Counted from the stretch's first letter, positions 36,610-46,240 are shown. The stretch: 64,000 bases of DNA from Streptomyces sp. NRRL S-455 (GCF_000717875.1 NZ_JOCT01000008.1:112741-176740); one strand, 5' to 3'. Made by a program: numbers and translations. Notes: generated from the sequence alone by a model not told the origin.

Positions 36610-37649
36610 CAGCCCCTCCTGGCCATCACCGCCAAGTCCGGGAAGTCGGTTACGACCGCATCGACCCCCATGCGGTAGTACAGCGCGTATTCCGCGAACG
36701 CGTCCCCGAAATCGTTCGGTCCGCTTCCCCGCCGGAAGCCGGCCGGGAGGAACTGGTTCTCCGCGCGGAAGGTGTACGGGCCGATCCGCAGCCCCGCCGC
36801 GTGCGCGTCCGCGACGAGGGTCGTGCCGGCGACCGACGACTTGTCCGGCCCGATCCAGTCCGCGTACCGCGCGATCTCCGCCAGCCCGGCCGGGGTCATC
36901 ATGTCCCGGTATGTCGTCGAGGGCAGGTCGTGGGGCCCGCCCGTCGTCCCCAGCGCCTGCCACAGCGGCACGCCCAGGCCCGTCATGCGCCTGAGGCTCG
37001 TCGGCTCGAAGGACTGCACGACGCACTCGCGCCGGCCCAGCCGGTTCCGGCGGATCGCGGCGGCCAGCTTCGGCTCCAGCGGCAGGCCGAGGGACCGGAA
37101 GTACGTCGGGTGCTTGGTCTCCGGGAAGACGGCGATCGTCCGGCCGTACGTCCGTGACAGCCGCCGCGCCAGGTCCACGACCTCCTGGAAGGTCATGACC
37201 TCCTCGCGCCCGTCGAAGACGGTGTTCCGGTCGCGGACCCGCGGCAGCCTTTCCACCGCCCGCAGCGTCTTCAGCTCGGCCAGCGTGAAGTCCTCCGTGA
37301 ACCAGCCGGTGACCGGACGGCCGTCGACCGTCTTCGTCGTCCGGCGGTCCGCGAACTCCGGGTGGCGGGCCACGTCGGTCGTCTGGGATATCTCGTTCTC
37401 GTGCCGGACCACCAGCACGTGGTCCTTCGTCGGCACCAGGTCCGGTTCGATCCAGTCGGCGCCCGTCTGCACGGCGTACGTGTACGAGGCAGCCGTGTGC
37501 TCGGGGCGCCAGCCCGCGGCGCCCCGGTGACCGATGACGACCGGGCCGCCCTTGCCGGGTCCGGCCGCCGCGGGGACGGCCGGGGCAGCCGCCGTGGCCA
37601 CCGTGCCGCCCGCCGCCGCGAGCAGGAGAGATCTCCGTCCGAGCCGCAT
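36609..37649 (-). CDS. Tat-exported glycerophosphodiester phosphodiesterase
   Basis: A 346-residue GDPD that would split glycerophosphodiesters into glycerol-3-phosphate and an alcohol outside the membrane. The signal is Tat type (MRLGRRSLLLAAAGG). The active site has H41-R42-G (IGHRGAAG), E50, E68 and D70 (WIEPDLVPTKD) and H83 (VVRHEN). I choose ATG 37649, five bases after AAGGGAGT; ATG 37679 overlaps the kinase stop (ATGA) and would add ten residues before the Tat signal. It links the sugar operon to phospholipid-derived polyols. Confidence 0.88.
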   Translation of the reverse strand: MRLGRRSLLLAAAGGTVATAAAPAVPAAAGPGKGGPVVIGHRGAAGWRPEHTAASYTYAVQTGADWIEPDLVPTKDHVLVVRHENEISQTTDVARHPEFADRRTTKTVDGRPVTGWFTEDFTLAELKTLRAVERLPRVRDRNTVFDGREEVMTFQEVVDLARRLSRTYGRTIAVFPETKHPTYFRSLGLPLEPKLAAAIRRNRLGRRECVVQSFEPTSLRRMTGLGVPLWQALGTTGGPHDLPSTTYRDMMTPAGLAEIARYADWIGPDKSSVAGTTLVADAHAAGLRIGPYTFRAENQFLPAGFRRGSGPNDFGDAFAEYALYYRMGVDAVVTDFPDLAVMARRG

Positions 37650-37675
37650 GTGACTCCCTTTCGCCGTAGGCAGGT

Positions 37676-39100
37676 TCATGTCCGCGCCCGGGCCCGCGCC
37701 TGCGTCAGCCGGGCCAGGTGCTCCTGGTACCCGTCGGTGTAGAGGGCCGCTCGGCCCGGGTCCGGCTCGACGATCCGCGTCGGCCGCGTCCACTCCGCCG
37801 CGTCCAGCGGCACCCCGTACCGCTCGGCCGCCGCCAGGACCGCGCCCCGCGCGCCCACCTCACCCTCGACGACCCGCAGCGGTCGGCCGAGCACATCGGC
37901 CAGCAGCCGCATCCAGGCCGGGCTGCGGGTGCCGCCGCCGCACACGGCCAGTGCCCCGGTCAGCCCGGCCGCCTCCAGGCAGTGCCGGGCCGCGTACCCG
38001 ATGCCCTCGCAGGTGGCGCGGACCAGATCGCCCCGGGTCGACTCCAGGGAGACACCGGTGAGTTCGGCGCGCAGCCGGGGCTCGACGAAGGGGGCGCGTT
38101 CCCCGGAGGGCGCGAAGTACGGCAGCACGCGGACACCGTTCGCGCCCGGCGGGGTCTCGGAGAGCAGGCCGTCGACCTCGTCGTGCCGCACACCCGTCGT
38201 CGACAGCACCCAGTCCAGCGCCGCCGTGCCGACCATCGCGGGCATGGCGCGCAGCCAGTGCCCGGGCCGGTCCGTGGAGATGTACAGGCCGGCCGGTTCG
38301 CCGGTCAGATCGAGCTCGGTCGTGGCGACCAGGCCGGCCAGGCAGGTGCCGACGATCAGCAGTCCGTCGCCCGGGGCCGTCACCCCGGCGCCCAGCGCGC
38401 AGGCCGGCAGGTCGTACGGGCCGTTGGCGATCCGGGTGCCGGACGGCAGTCCCTCGCCCCGGGCCCCGGCCGTCGCGAGCGGGTCGCTGACCGGGGCGAG
38501 CAGCCCGCGCCGGTGCGTGAGGCCGAGCAGCTCCACGACCTCGTCGTCGTACGTCCGGGTACGCGGGTCGAGGAAGGGCATCGAGGCGTCCGACACGTCG
38601 GTCGCGGGGCCGGCGCCCGTCAGCCGCTGGAACACCATGTCCTTGCAGTACAGGGCGGCCCGCGCGGCATCCAGCGTCTTCGGTTCGTTGCTGTCCAGCC
38701 AGGCCAGCAGCGGCCCCGGGCAGCCCGGGAACATCGCGCTCCCGGTCCGCCGGAACACCGTCTCGAACGTGCCGTCCGCCAGCCAGCGGTCGACCAGTTC
38801 GTGCGCCCGTCCGTCCATCCAGGAGGCGGCCGAGCGCACGGGCCGCCCCTCGCCGTCCACCAGCCACACCCCGTCGCCCTGCCCGGTGAGACCCGCGAGC
38901 TCCACCGGCTCCGGGACGCGCTCCGTGACCTCGCCGAGCACCGCGACGACCGCCCCGTACACCTCCTCCATGTCCTGCTCCACGACTCCGCCGTGCGGCT
39001 TCAGCCCCACCGGGCGGGAGGACACGGCCAGCTGGAGGCCCGTGGCGTCGAAGGCCGCCGCCTTGACCAGGGACGTCCCCACATCGATACCGACGTACAT
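37676..39100 (-). CDS. FGGY-family carbohydrate kinase (polyol or ketose)
   Basis: A 474-residue kinase that would phosphorylate an imported sugar, polyol or its oxidation product with ATP. The N-terminal half has VGIDVGTSLVKAAAFD (phosphate 1) and LTGQGDGVWLVD; the C-terminal half has CEGIGYAARHCLEAAG and VCGGGTRSPAWMRLLADVLGRPL (adenosine motif). The TGQGDG form recalls erythritol or L-xylulose kinases rather than glycerol kinase, but substrate cannot be settled from sequence. It lies 19 bases after the dehydrogenase gene and its stop overlaps an ATG of the GDPD gene. Confidence 0.85.
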   Translation of the reverse strand: MYVGIDVGTSLVKAAAFDATGLQLAVSSRPVGLKPHGGVVEQDMEEVYGAVVAVLGEVTERVPEPVELAGLTGQGDGVWLVDGEGRPVRSAASWMDGRAHELVDRWLADGTFETVFRRTGSAMFPGCPGPLLAWLDSNEPKTLDAARAALYCKDMVFQRLTGAGPATDVSDASMPFLDPRTRTYDDEVVELLGLTHRRGLLAPVSDPLATAGARGEGLPSGTRIANGPYDLPACALGAGVTAPGDGLLIVGTCLAGLVATTELDLTGEPAGLYISTDRPGHWLRAMPAMVGTAALDWVLSTTGVRHDEVDGLLSETPPGANGVRVLPYFAPSGERAPFVEPRLRAELTGVSLESTRGDLVRATCEGIGYAARHCLEAAGLTGALAVCGGGTRSPAWMRLLADVLGRPLRVVEGEVGARGAVLAAAERYGVPLDAAEWTRPTRIVEPDPGRAALYTDGYQEHLARLTQARARART

Positions 39101-39119
39101 GCGGCTCTCCTCCGGGTCC

Positions 39120-40148
39120 TCAGGTCAGACAGTGCGCGAGCGGCTCCCCGCGCACCCAGCGGCCCACCTCTTCGGCGGCGATCCGGGCCGCCTTCTCCGC
39201 GACCGCCCGCGAGGCGCCGCCCAGGTGCGGCGTCAGCACGACGCGGTCACCGAGCCCCAGCAGCCGGGAACCGGCCGGCAGCGGCTCCCGCTCGTACGTG
39301 TCGAGCGCCGCCGCCGACACCTGACCGCTCTCCAGCGCGTCGCACAGCGCGCCCTCGTCCAGCAGCGGGCCGCGCGCCACGTTCACCACCACCGCGCCGG
39401 ACGGCAGCAGCCCCAGCTCCCGGGCTCCGATCAGTCCCCGGGTCTCGGGAGTGAGCCGGGCGTGCAAGGTGATCACCTGTGAGCGGCGCAGGAGTTCGTC
39501 GAGCGAGGTCACGCGCAGGCCGTGGATCTCGCCGTGCACATACGGGTCGTACACCATCACCCGCGCGCCGAACGCGCACAGCACCCGGGCGACGCGGCTG
39601 CCGACGGCCCCGTAGCCGACGAGCCCGACGGGCAGGTCCTCCAGCTCCAGACCGCTCTGCTCGTACGTGTAGTACGTCGCCCCCTCCCAGCTGCCCTGCC
39701 GGGCCAGCGGACCGTGGGCCTGGGGGATGCGGCGCAGGGCCGACAGCATCAGGCCGAGGGTGAACTCGGCGGTGGCGGCGGCGTTGCGGCCGGGCGCGAA
39801 GCACACCCGCACGTCCCGCCGTTTGGCCGCGTCCAGGTTGACGTTGACGGGCCCGCCCCGGCAGACCACGACCAGCCTGAGGTCCGGGCAGGCGGCGAGG
39901 ACCTTCTCGGTGACCGGCCCCATCTGCGTGACCAGCACCTCGGCCCCGGCCAGCGCCTCGATCATCTCGTCCTCGGCGTCACTGGCCTCCTGCACCTCGG
40001 CGACCGGCCCGAACGGCTCCAGCGGCCACCCGAGTGTCAGTTCACCGACCCGCGCCTGCTCCACCTCGCGCCGCACCGCCCGCGTGATCAGCGACGGCAG
40101 CACGAAGTGGTCACCGGCGGCCACCACACGCACGCTGTTTCCAGTCAT
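39120..40148 (-). CDS. D-2-hydroxyacid dehydrogenase family protein
   Basis: A 342-residue NAD-dependent dehydrogenase of the SerA/D-2-hydroxyacid group. The Rossmann core is VGLVGYGAVGSRVARVL with the following acidic VYDPY. Catalytic residues are Arg in VNVARGPLLDEGAL and His in LTPHLGGASRA; the Glu is expected between. It acts on a 2-hydroxyacid or phosphorylated acid in the pathway of the surrounding sugar genes. Its ATG overlaps the stop of the upstream ATPase gene by four bases. Confidence 0.85.
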   Translation of the reverse strand: MTGNSVRVVAAGDHFVLPSLITRAVRREVEQARVGELTLGWPLEPFGPVAEVQEASDAEDEMIEALAGAEVLVTQMGPVTEKVLAACPDLRLVVVCRGGPVNVNLDAAKRRDVRVCFAPGRNAAATAEFTLGLMLSALRRIPQAHGPLARQGSWEGATYYTYEQSGLELEDLPVGLVGYGAVGSRVARVLCAFGARVMVYDPYVHGEIHGLRVTSLDELLRRSQVITLHARLTPETRGLIGARELGLLPSGAVVVNVARGPLLDEGALCDALESGQVSAAALDTYEREPLPAGSRLLGLGDRVVLTPHLGGASRAVAEKAARIAAEEVGRWVRGEPLAHCLT

Positions 40149-41233
40149 CGCAGAGCATCTCCTGTCTCGGCGTCGAAGACATGGGTGTGCCGGCGGTCGG
40201 CGGCGACCCGGACCCGGTCGTCGTGGGCCAGCCGCACCTCGGGGCCGGTGAGGACGACCAGGTGCCGTTCGACCCCGTCGAGGGCGAGGGTCGCCAGGCC
40301 CGACTCCAGCAGGGGTTCGTGCGCGACGACCCGGGCGGGCAGGTCGCCTTCGGCGGTGAGCCGGACGTCCTCGGGGCGGACCCCGACCACCACCTCCCGG
40401 CCCTGCTCCACCGGCACGGGCAGGGCGATCCGCACCGAGTCGGAGAGGCGGGCGTGACCGTCGCCGGTGGCGATACCGGGCAGCAGGGTGATCGCGGGCT
40501 CGCCGACGAAGTCCGCGACGAAGACGTTGGCCGGGCTGTCGTAGATCTCGTAGGGGGTGCCGAGCTGCTGGATGACGCCGTCCTTCATCACGGCGATCCG
40601 GTCGGCGAGGGAGAGGGCCTCCTCCTGGTCGTGGGTGACCAGGATCGTGGTGTGGCCCAGGTCCTTCTGGATGCGCTTGAGTTCACGGCGGGTGGTGTCG
40701 CGCTGGGCCGCGTCCAGGTGGGAGAGAGGCTCGTCGAGGAGCAGCACGTCGGGTTCGCGGATCAGGGCCCGGGCGAGACAGACGCGCTGCTTCTGGCCGC
40801 TGGAGAGGCCCGCCGGGCGGGCGTCGAGGAGGCCGGTCAGGCCGACCCGCTCGGCGATCTCCCTCACCTTGCGGTCGACGTCACCCCTGGCTGCCTTACG
40901 GCGGGCCTTGAGTCCGAACGCCAGGTTCTCCGCGACCGACAGCGGCGGATACAGCGCGTAGTTCTCGAACGCGACCCCGATGTTCCGCTGCTGCGCCGGC
41001 CGCTCGGTGACCGACGCCCCGCCGACCAGGATGTCCCCGCCGGTGACCGATTCCAGCCCGGCGATCATCCGCAGCGTCGTCGACTTGCCGCAGCCGGAGG
41101 GCCCGAGCAGCCCGAGCAGCTCCCCTGACCGGAGGCTCAGATCGATCCCGCGGACGGCGTCCACGGAGGGCCGCCCTCTCGACCGATAGGTCTTACGCAG
41201 CTCACGTAGCTCCAGTCCCGTTCCGCTCGTCAT
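40145..41233 (-). CDS. Sugar ABC transporter ATPase 1 (MalK/UgpC type)
   Basis: A 362-residue ATPase: Walker A GPSGCGKST (44-52), signature LSSGQKQR, Walker B DVLLLDEPLSHLDA, switch LVTHDQ, and a C-terminal OB (TOBE) domain with VVVGVRPEDVRL. The Q-loop reads VAFENYALYPP, with Glu90 in place of the usual Gln; the second ATPase shows the same change. It is one of two different ATPases in the same operon, separated by the regulator gene. It probably pairs with the 42032-43120 subunit on the permease pair. Start overlaps the deoR-like gene end by 32 bases. Confidence 0.9.
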   Translation of the reverse strand: MTSGTGLELRELRKTYRSRGRPSVDAVRGIDLSLRSGELLGLLGPSGCGKSTTLRMIAGLESVTGGDILVGGASVTERPAQQRNIGVAFENYALYPPLSVAENLAFGLKARRKAARGDVDRKVREIAERVGLTGLLDARPAGLSSGQKQRVCLARALIREPDVLLLDEPLSHLDAAQRDTTRRELKRIQKDLGHTTILVTHDQEEALSLADRIAVMKDGVIQQLGTPYEIYDSPANVFVADFVGEPAITLLPGIATGDGHARLSDSVRIALPVPVEQGREVVVGVRPEDVRLTAEGDLPARVVAHEPLLESGLATLALDGVERHLVVLTGPEVRLAHDDRVRVAADRRHTHVFDAETGDALR

Positions 41234-42035
41234 GGCCGCCCTTCGTCGCGCAAACCTCGTAACGGACCTTGTGCTCGTCCAGGTCCCGCAGTGCCTCCGG
41301 CGACGCCCCGTCGTCCACGAGGAGCAGGTCGAAGCGGGACAGCGGGACGACCCGGTGCAGGGCGACCCGGCCGAGCTTGGTGTGGTCGATCAACAGGACG
41401 TTCCGCGCGGCCGCGTCGAGCATCGCCCGCTTCACGGACACGATGTGCTGTTCCTGGTGGTAGGCGTAACCCCCTTGGACCGCCGACGTCGACGCGAAGC
41501 ACACGTCCACCCGGAGCTGCTCGACCGCCTCCACGCACGACACCCCCAGGAACGAGGAGTGCAGCCGGTCGTAGTCGCCGCCGAGCGCCATCAGATGGAT
41601 GCCCCGCTGGTCGGCCAGCAGGTTGATCGCCTCCAGGAAGTTGGTGACGACCGTCAGCGGCGTGACCTCGCCCGTGCGCAGCCGCCGGGCTATCTCCAGG
41701 GTGGAGGTGGAGTCGTCCAGCAGGATCGCCATGCCGGGCTCCACCATCCGCAGCGCCCGTTCGGCCACGGCGGCCTTCTCGGCCCGCATCGTCTTCAGCC
41801 GGTACTGCACGTTCGACTCGAAGACCCCCGACGGCTGCGCCGTCACCCCGCCCCGGAACTTCCTCACGATGCCCTGACGTTCGAGCTCGTCGAGGTCCCG
41901 GTGGATGGTCATCAGGCTCACCCCGAACCGCTCGGCGAGTTCCGCCGCGGTCGCCGAACCGTCGGCCAGCACCTGCTCGGCCATGGCGGCCTGCCGTGCC
42001 GCGGGCCCCTGCTGTCCACCACTGCTGCTGCTCAT
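41202..42035 (-). CDS. DeoR/GlpR-family transcriptional regulator
   Basis: A 277-residue repressor. The N-terminal HTH (VLADGSATAAELAERFGVSLMTIHRDLDELERQGIVRKFRGG in outline) is classic DeoR. The C-terminal DeoRC sensor domain has ALLDDSTSTLEIA-like, VVTNFLEAINLL and VLLIDHTKLGR, and would bind a phosphorylated sugar. It sits inside the operon between the two ATPase genes and overlaps both (ATGA upstream, 32 bases downstream). It likely controls the whole cluster; a palindrome at 46276-46287 is a candidate target. Confidence 0.9.
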   Translation of the reverse strand: MSSSSGGQQGPAARQAAMAEQVLADGSATAAELAERFGVSLMTIHRDLDELERQGIVRKFRGGVTAQPSGVFESNVQYRLKTMRAEKAAVAERALRMVEPGMAILLDDSTSTLEIARRLRTGEVTPLTVVTNFLEAINLLADQRGIHLMALGGDYDRLHSSFLGVSCVEAVEQLRVDVCFASTSAVQGGYAYHQEQHIVSVKRAMLDAAARNVLLIDHTKLGRVALHRVVPLSRFDLLLVDDGASPEALRDLDEHKVRYEVCATKGGHDERNGTGAT

Positions 42036-43120
42036 GGTCGTGTCTCTATCCGTCGTCCCGGTCGCTCCGGCCGGTCGGCCTCGAACAGCAGCAGGTTCTC
42101 AGGCCGGACCGTGAGCCGTACCGGATCGTCCGGACGAAGGCGTGCCGCGTCCGCCCTGGGCGCCACCAGCGACACCCGCCGGCCCCCGGCCCCGAGCCGG
42201 ACGGTGACCTCGACGGACCGCCCGAGCACCTCGGTGACGTACACGGTCCCGGTGAGCTCGTGGCCCTCCCCGTGCAGGGCGATGTCCCGGGGACGCAGAC
42301 CGACCAGGACCTCGGCGCCCTCGGGGGCCTGCGCCCGCACGGGCAGTTCCATCCCGCCGTCCGACCGCACGCCGCTCTGCGTCACCACCCCCGGCAGCAG
42401 GTTGATCCGGGGCCGCCCGAAGGCCCGCGCGACCTCCGTGTCGCAGGGCCGGTACCAGATCTCCTCCCGCGTGCCCGTCTGCACGATCCGCCCCTGGCGG
42501 ATCACCCCGATCCGGTCACCGAGCGCCAGCGCCTCGACGGAGTCGTGGGTGACGTACAGGGTGGTGGTGTGCCGCACCTCCCCGATGGCCTTCAGCTCGG
42601 CCCGCATCTGCTGGCGCAGCTTGGCGTCCAGGTGGGAGAGCGGCTCGTCGAGCAGGAACGCCCGCGCCGGCCGCACCAGCACCCGCCCGAGCGCCACCCG
42701 CTGCCGCTGCCCGTTGGACAACTGGCCCACGGGCCGGTCCAGCAGCCCGGAGATGCCCAGGAGTTCGGCGACCGCGCCGATCCGCTGCCGGGCCTCTGCG
42801 GCGGGCAGCCGGTGCCGGGGCGAGCGCAGGGGGGAGGCGAGGTTGTCGTAGGCCGAGCGGTGCGGATAGAGGGCGTAGCTCTCGAAGCACATCGCCACGC
42901 CCCGGTCGTACGGTTCCACGCCCCGCATGTCCGTGCCGTCGAGCACGACCGTGCCGGAGTCGGGCTGTTCCAGCCCGGCGACGGTCTTCAAGGTGGTGGT
43001 CTTGCCCGCGCCGGACGGCCCGAGCAGACAGAAGAACTCGCCTTCCCGCACCTCCAGTTCGAGCCCGTCGAGCGCGACGGTCCTCCCGTACGCCTTCCGG
43101 ATCCCGCTCAGCGTGATCAC
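42032..43120 (-). CDS. Sugar ABC transporter ATPase 2
   Basis: A 362-residue ATPase, equal in length to ATPase 1 but clearly different in sequence. Walker A is GPSGAGKTT, signature LSNGQRQR, Walker B AFLLDEPLSHLDA and switch YVTHDS. The Q-loop reads AMCFESYALYPH with Glu80 instead of Gln. A TOBE domain (VLVGLRPRDIALHG) ends the protein. GTG at 43120 overlaps the permease stop (GTGA). Two non-identical ATPases for one permease pair are known for the rhizobial glycerol transporter GlpSTPQV. Confidence 0.9.
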   Translation of the reverse strand: MITLSGIRKAYGRTVALDGLELEVREGEFFCLLGPSGAGKTTTLKTVAGLEQPDSGTVVLDGTDMRGVEPYDRGVAMCFESYALYPHRSAYDNLASPLRSPRHRLPAAEARQRIGAVAELLGISGLLDRPVGQLSNGQRQRVALGRVLVRPARAFLLDEPLSHLDAKLRQQMRAELKAIGEVRHTTTLYVTHDSVEALALGDRIGVIRQGRIVQTGTREEIWYRPCDTEVARAFGRPRINLLPGVVTQSGVRSDGGMELPVRAQAPEGAEVLVGLRPRDIALHGEGHELTGTVYVTEVLGRSVEVTVRLGAGGRRVSLVAPRADAARLRPDDPVRLTVRPENLLLFEADRPERPGRRIETRP

Positions 43121-43941
43121 GACTTCACCGCCCCGAACGACAGGCCCCGCACCAGATACCGCTGGATCGTCAGCGCCAGCAGCAGCGGCGGTACGACGGA
43201 CACGAGTGCGGCGGCGGCCGTCAGGTTGTACTTGGGCCGGTCGCCACCGAGGAAGGACAGCGCCCCGACGGTCACGGTCTGGGCCTCGTTGGAGGTGAGG
43301 ATCAGCGGGAAGACGAAGTTGTTCCAGGCGAAGATGAAGGCCAGCAGCGACACGGCCGCGATGCCCGGCTTGACGAGAGGGAGGGCGACGCGGAAGAACG
43401 CCTGTTTGCGGGTGTAGCCGTCGAGCAGGGCCGCCTGTTCCAGCTCGGGGGTGAGGTCGGCGAAGTAGGACCGCATGATCCACACGATGAGCGGCAGGGT
43501 GACGAGCTGAAGCACCCACACCATGCCGACGTACGTGTCGAACAGCCCGAGTTTCTGGTACAGCACGAACAGCGGGATGATCACGGTGAGTTCGGGTGCG
43601 AACCGGAACGACAGCAGCGTGAACATCAGGTTCTCCGAGCCCTTGAACCGCCACCGCGCCGAGGCGTACGCCGCCGGCAGCCCGACCACGAGCGACAGGG
43701 CGACCGCCCCCACCGACACCACCAGGCTGTTGACGAAGAACCGCACGAACGGGATGCCCTCGCTGTCGCCGAGGACCGTGCGGTAGCCGTCGAGGGTGGG
43801 GGAGAAGGAGAAGTACGTGCTGAACAGCTGGTCGGTGGGCTTCAGGGAGAGGATCACCATCCAGGCGATCGGGAACAGCGCGAAGAGGAAGTAGAGGACG
43901 AGGGCGGCGTCCGCGAGCCACCCCAGCAGACGTTTCTTCAC
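43117..43941 (-). CDS. Sugar ABC transporter permease 2 (MalG type)
   Basis: A 274-residue inner-membrane subunit with six helices. The start has KKRLLGWLADAALVLYFLFALFPIAWMV. The EAA loop that contacts the ATPase is EQAALLDGYTRKQAFFRVALPLVKPG. GTG at 43941 overlaps the stop of permease 1 (GTGA), and its own stop overlaps the ATPase 2 start, so the three are tightly coupled. Confidence 0.9.
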   Translation of the reverse strand: MKKRLLGWLADAALVLYFLFALFPIAWMVILSLKPTDQLFSTYFSFSPTLDGYRTVLGDSEGIPFVRFFVNSLVVSVGAVALSLVVGLPAAYASARWRFKGSENLMFTLLSFRFAPELTVIIPLFVLYQKLGLFDTYVGMVWVLQLVTLPLIVWIMRSYFADLTPELEQAALLDGYTRKQAFFRVALPLVKPGIAAVSLLAFIFAWNNFVFPLILTSNEAQTVTVGALSFLGGDRPKYNLTAAAALVSVVPPLLLALTIQRYLVRGLSFGAVKS

Positions 43942-44816
43942 GTGGTGACCTCCGCGGCCTTCCGCTGGATCTTCCCCAGGTGCTTCACCAGCACCATCGC
44001 GGCCAGGTACACCACGGCCCACAGCACGATCGTGTAGCTGATCCCGAAGGAGTAGCGCTGGAAGCGGATCGCCTCCAGATACGCCCGGATCTGCAGCACG
44101 ACGGTCGAGTCGCCCGGCCCGCCCTCGGTCAGGGCGTAGATGATGTCGAACACCTTCAGCGAGTCCATGAACCGGAAGATCACCGCGACCAGCACGTACG
44201 GCCACAGCATCGGCAGCGTCAGCCGCCGGAACGTGTACCACCAGCCCGCCCCGTCCACGGCCGCCGCCTCGAACGGGGAGGTGGGCAGCGACCGCAGACC
44301 GGCCAGGGCGAGGATCGCCACGAACGGCGTGTACACCCAGACGTCCACGGTGATCGACGACAACAGGGCGCCCGTCGGGGTGTCCGTCCACTGCACCCCG
44401 CCCAGGCCGAAGGGCCTGAGCAGGTGGTTGACCACCCCGACCGACGGCTGGAGCATCAGCTTCCAGATGATCGCCGCGATCACCGGGGCGATCATCAGCG
44501 GCAGGATCAGGATCTTCTCCAGGACCCTGCCGACGATCGTCGACCGGTGCAGCAGCAGGGCGACGGCCACCCCGAGCACGGTCTCGACGAGCGCCGCCCC
44601 GACCGCGTACAGCACGGTCACCCACGCCGAGTTCCAGAAGGCCTCCTGCGTGAAGACGGCTCGGTAGTTCTCGAACCGCACCATGTCCGGCTGCGGTTTG
44701 CTCGCCGAGAAGTCGAACAGCGTGTAGTACAGCCCGAGCCCGAACGGGTAGAGGATCCCGCAGGTCAGCAGCAGCGCCGGGACGATCAGGAGGTACGGGC
44801 GCAGCGCGAGCCGCAT
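43938..44816 (-). CDS. Sugar ABC transporter permease 1 (MalF type)
   Basis: A 292-residue inner-membrane subunit with six helices: first helix LRPYLLIVPALLLTCGILYPFG and an EAA loop PFEAAAVDGAGWWYTFRRLTLPML. It forms the channel together with permease 2. Its ATG at 44816 lies two bases after the stop of the binding-protein gene. Confidence 0.9.
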   Translation of the reverse strand: MRLALRPYLLIVPALLLTCGILYPFGLGLYYTLFDFSASKPQPDMVRFENYRAVFTQEAFWNSAWVTVLYAVGAALVETVLGVAVALLLHRSTIVGRVLEKILILPLMIAPVIAAIIWKLMLQPSVGVVNHLLRPFGLGGVQWTDTPTGALLSSITVDVWVYTPFVAILALAGLRSLPTSPFEAAAVDGAGWWYTFRRLTLPMLWPYVLVAVIFRFMDSLKVFDIIYALTEGGPGDSTVVLQIRAYLEAIRFQRYSFGISYTIVLWAVVYLAAMVLVKHLGKIQRKAAEVTT

Positions 44817-44818
44817 GG

Positions 44819-46240
44819 CTAGCCCACCTTGCCGGCGAGGTCGTCGGCCAGCCCGTCGAGGACGGACTTGGCGCCCTTGCCGCCGTAGATCTCCTGCAGG
44901 GCAGCCGCCCAGCTGGTCGTCGCGTCGAAGAACTGGGCCTGCGGGGTGAACTGGATCTTCGTCTGGTCGACGACCGTCTCGAAGGTCTCCAGGAAACCCG
45001 GCAGATGGCGCATCTTGTCCTTGTAGGCGGCGTCGTCGGCGACCGACTTGCGCACCGGGTCGATGTGGTTGTGCGTGATCGCGCTCCTGCGCAGGTGCTC
45101 CTTGCCGGTCGCCCACTGCAGGAACAGCCAACCGGCGCTCTTCTTCTTGCTCTTGGCGTTCATGCCGAGCGACCAGATCCACATGTTGGTGGCGAGGGAG
45201 CCGTCCGGTCCCTTCGGCCCCGGGTGGAAGGCGATCGTCCCGGAGGCGGGGCTGGCGCCCTTCACCGCCTGGAAGTAGGCCGCCGTGTCGGCGTCGAACA
45301 GCATCCCGGCCTTCTTCGCGCCGAGGTCGCTGGAGCACTGGTACCAGGTGTACGACGTCCAGGACGGCGGCCCGCCCCGCTTGACCATGCGCGCCCAGTC
45401 CTCGGTGAACGCGACGGCCTCCGGGCTGTTCATCGACGGTGTGAGCTTCTCACTGTCGACCGTGAAGTCCTTCAGCCCGTTGCGGGCGTACATCGTCATG
45501 AAGCCGGGGTGGATGGTGGCCCAGCTGCGCGAGCCGCGTACGGCGATCCCGTACATCCCGTCGAAGCCCGCGCCCGACGCCTTCCGCTTGATGGTCCCGG
45601 CGAGTTCGGTCAGCTCGTCGAAGCTCTCGGCCGGTTTCAGGCCGAGCTTGCGGAACACCTCGGTGTTGTAGGCGACGACGTTCGTCTCCCAGCCCCACGG
45701 CAGCGCGTACTGCCCGCCCTGGCCCAGCGGCGCGCCGGCCTTCAGCGACCACTGGTCGGCCTGGAGCAGGTTCGGGAAGAAGTCCGCCTGGTCCCATTCG
45801 GCGCCGGTCGCCGAGGAGTTGCGCATCCAGGGCCCGAGGTCCTCCAGCCAGCCCGGCGGCCCGTACTGCCACACCATGTACGCGCCGAGCATGAAGACGT
45901 CGTAGGAGGCACGCCCGCTGGACAGGTCCACGGTGAGCTTGTCGAAGTAGTTGTCCTCGGGGAAGACGTCGTACTCGACCTTGATGCCGGTCTTCTCGGT
46001 GAAGGACTTCAGGTCGGCGACGAGGGCGTCCGTGTAGGGGTGCTTGTTGAGCAGCGCCTTGACGGTGGTGCCCTTCTCCCGCTTCCAGTCGAAGGAGCCG
46101 GTGACGTCGTCCGCCGCGGAGCCGTCGCTCTTGCTGTCGTCCCCGCCGAACCCGGCACCGCAGGCCGTGAGCAGCGGCGCCGCGGCGGCCCCGGCGGCGA
46201 GCGCGAGGAAGCGCCGGCGGTCGTGCACGTGCGTGTCCAT
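44819..46240 (-). CDS. Sugar-binding lipoprotein of the ABC transporter
   Basis: A 473-residue extracellular solute-binding protein (family 1). The N-terminus has a twin-arginine motif (DRRRFLALAAG) and a lipobox LLTAC, so it is likely a Tat-exported lipoprotein. The mature part has YALPWGWETNVVAYN and MYGIAVRG typical of sugar or polyol binders. Aromatic residues are plentiful, as expected for a carbohydrate site. ATG at 46240 follows GGAGGT. It is the first gene of the ten-gene minus-strand operon and so probably the most highly expressed. Confidence 0.9.
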   Translation of the reverse strand: MDTHVHDRRRFLALAAGAAAAPLLTACGAGFGGDDSKSDGSAADDVTGSFDWKREKGTTVKALLNKHPYTDALVADLKSFTEKTGIKVEYDVFPEDNYFDKLTVDLSSGRASYDVFMLGAYMVWQYGPPGWLEDLGPWMRNSSATGAEWDQADFFPNLLQADQWSLKAGAPLGQGGQYALPWGWETNVVAYNTEVFRKLGLKPAESFDELTELAGTIKRKASGAGFDGMYGIAVRGSRSWATIHPGFMTMYARNGLKDFTVDSEKLTPSMNSPEAVAFTEDWARMVKRGGPPSWTSYTWYQCSSDLGAKKAGMLFDADTAAYFQAVKGASPASGTIAFHPGPKGPDGSLATNMWIWSLGMNAKSKKKSAGWLFLQWATGKEHLRRSAITHNHIDPVRKSVADDAAYKDKMRHLPGFLETFETVVDQTKIQFTPQAQFFDATTSWAAALQEIYGGKGAKSVLDGLADDLAGKVG

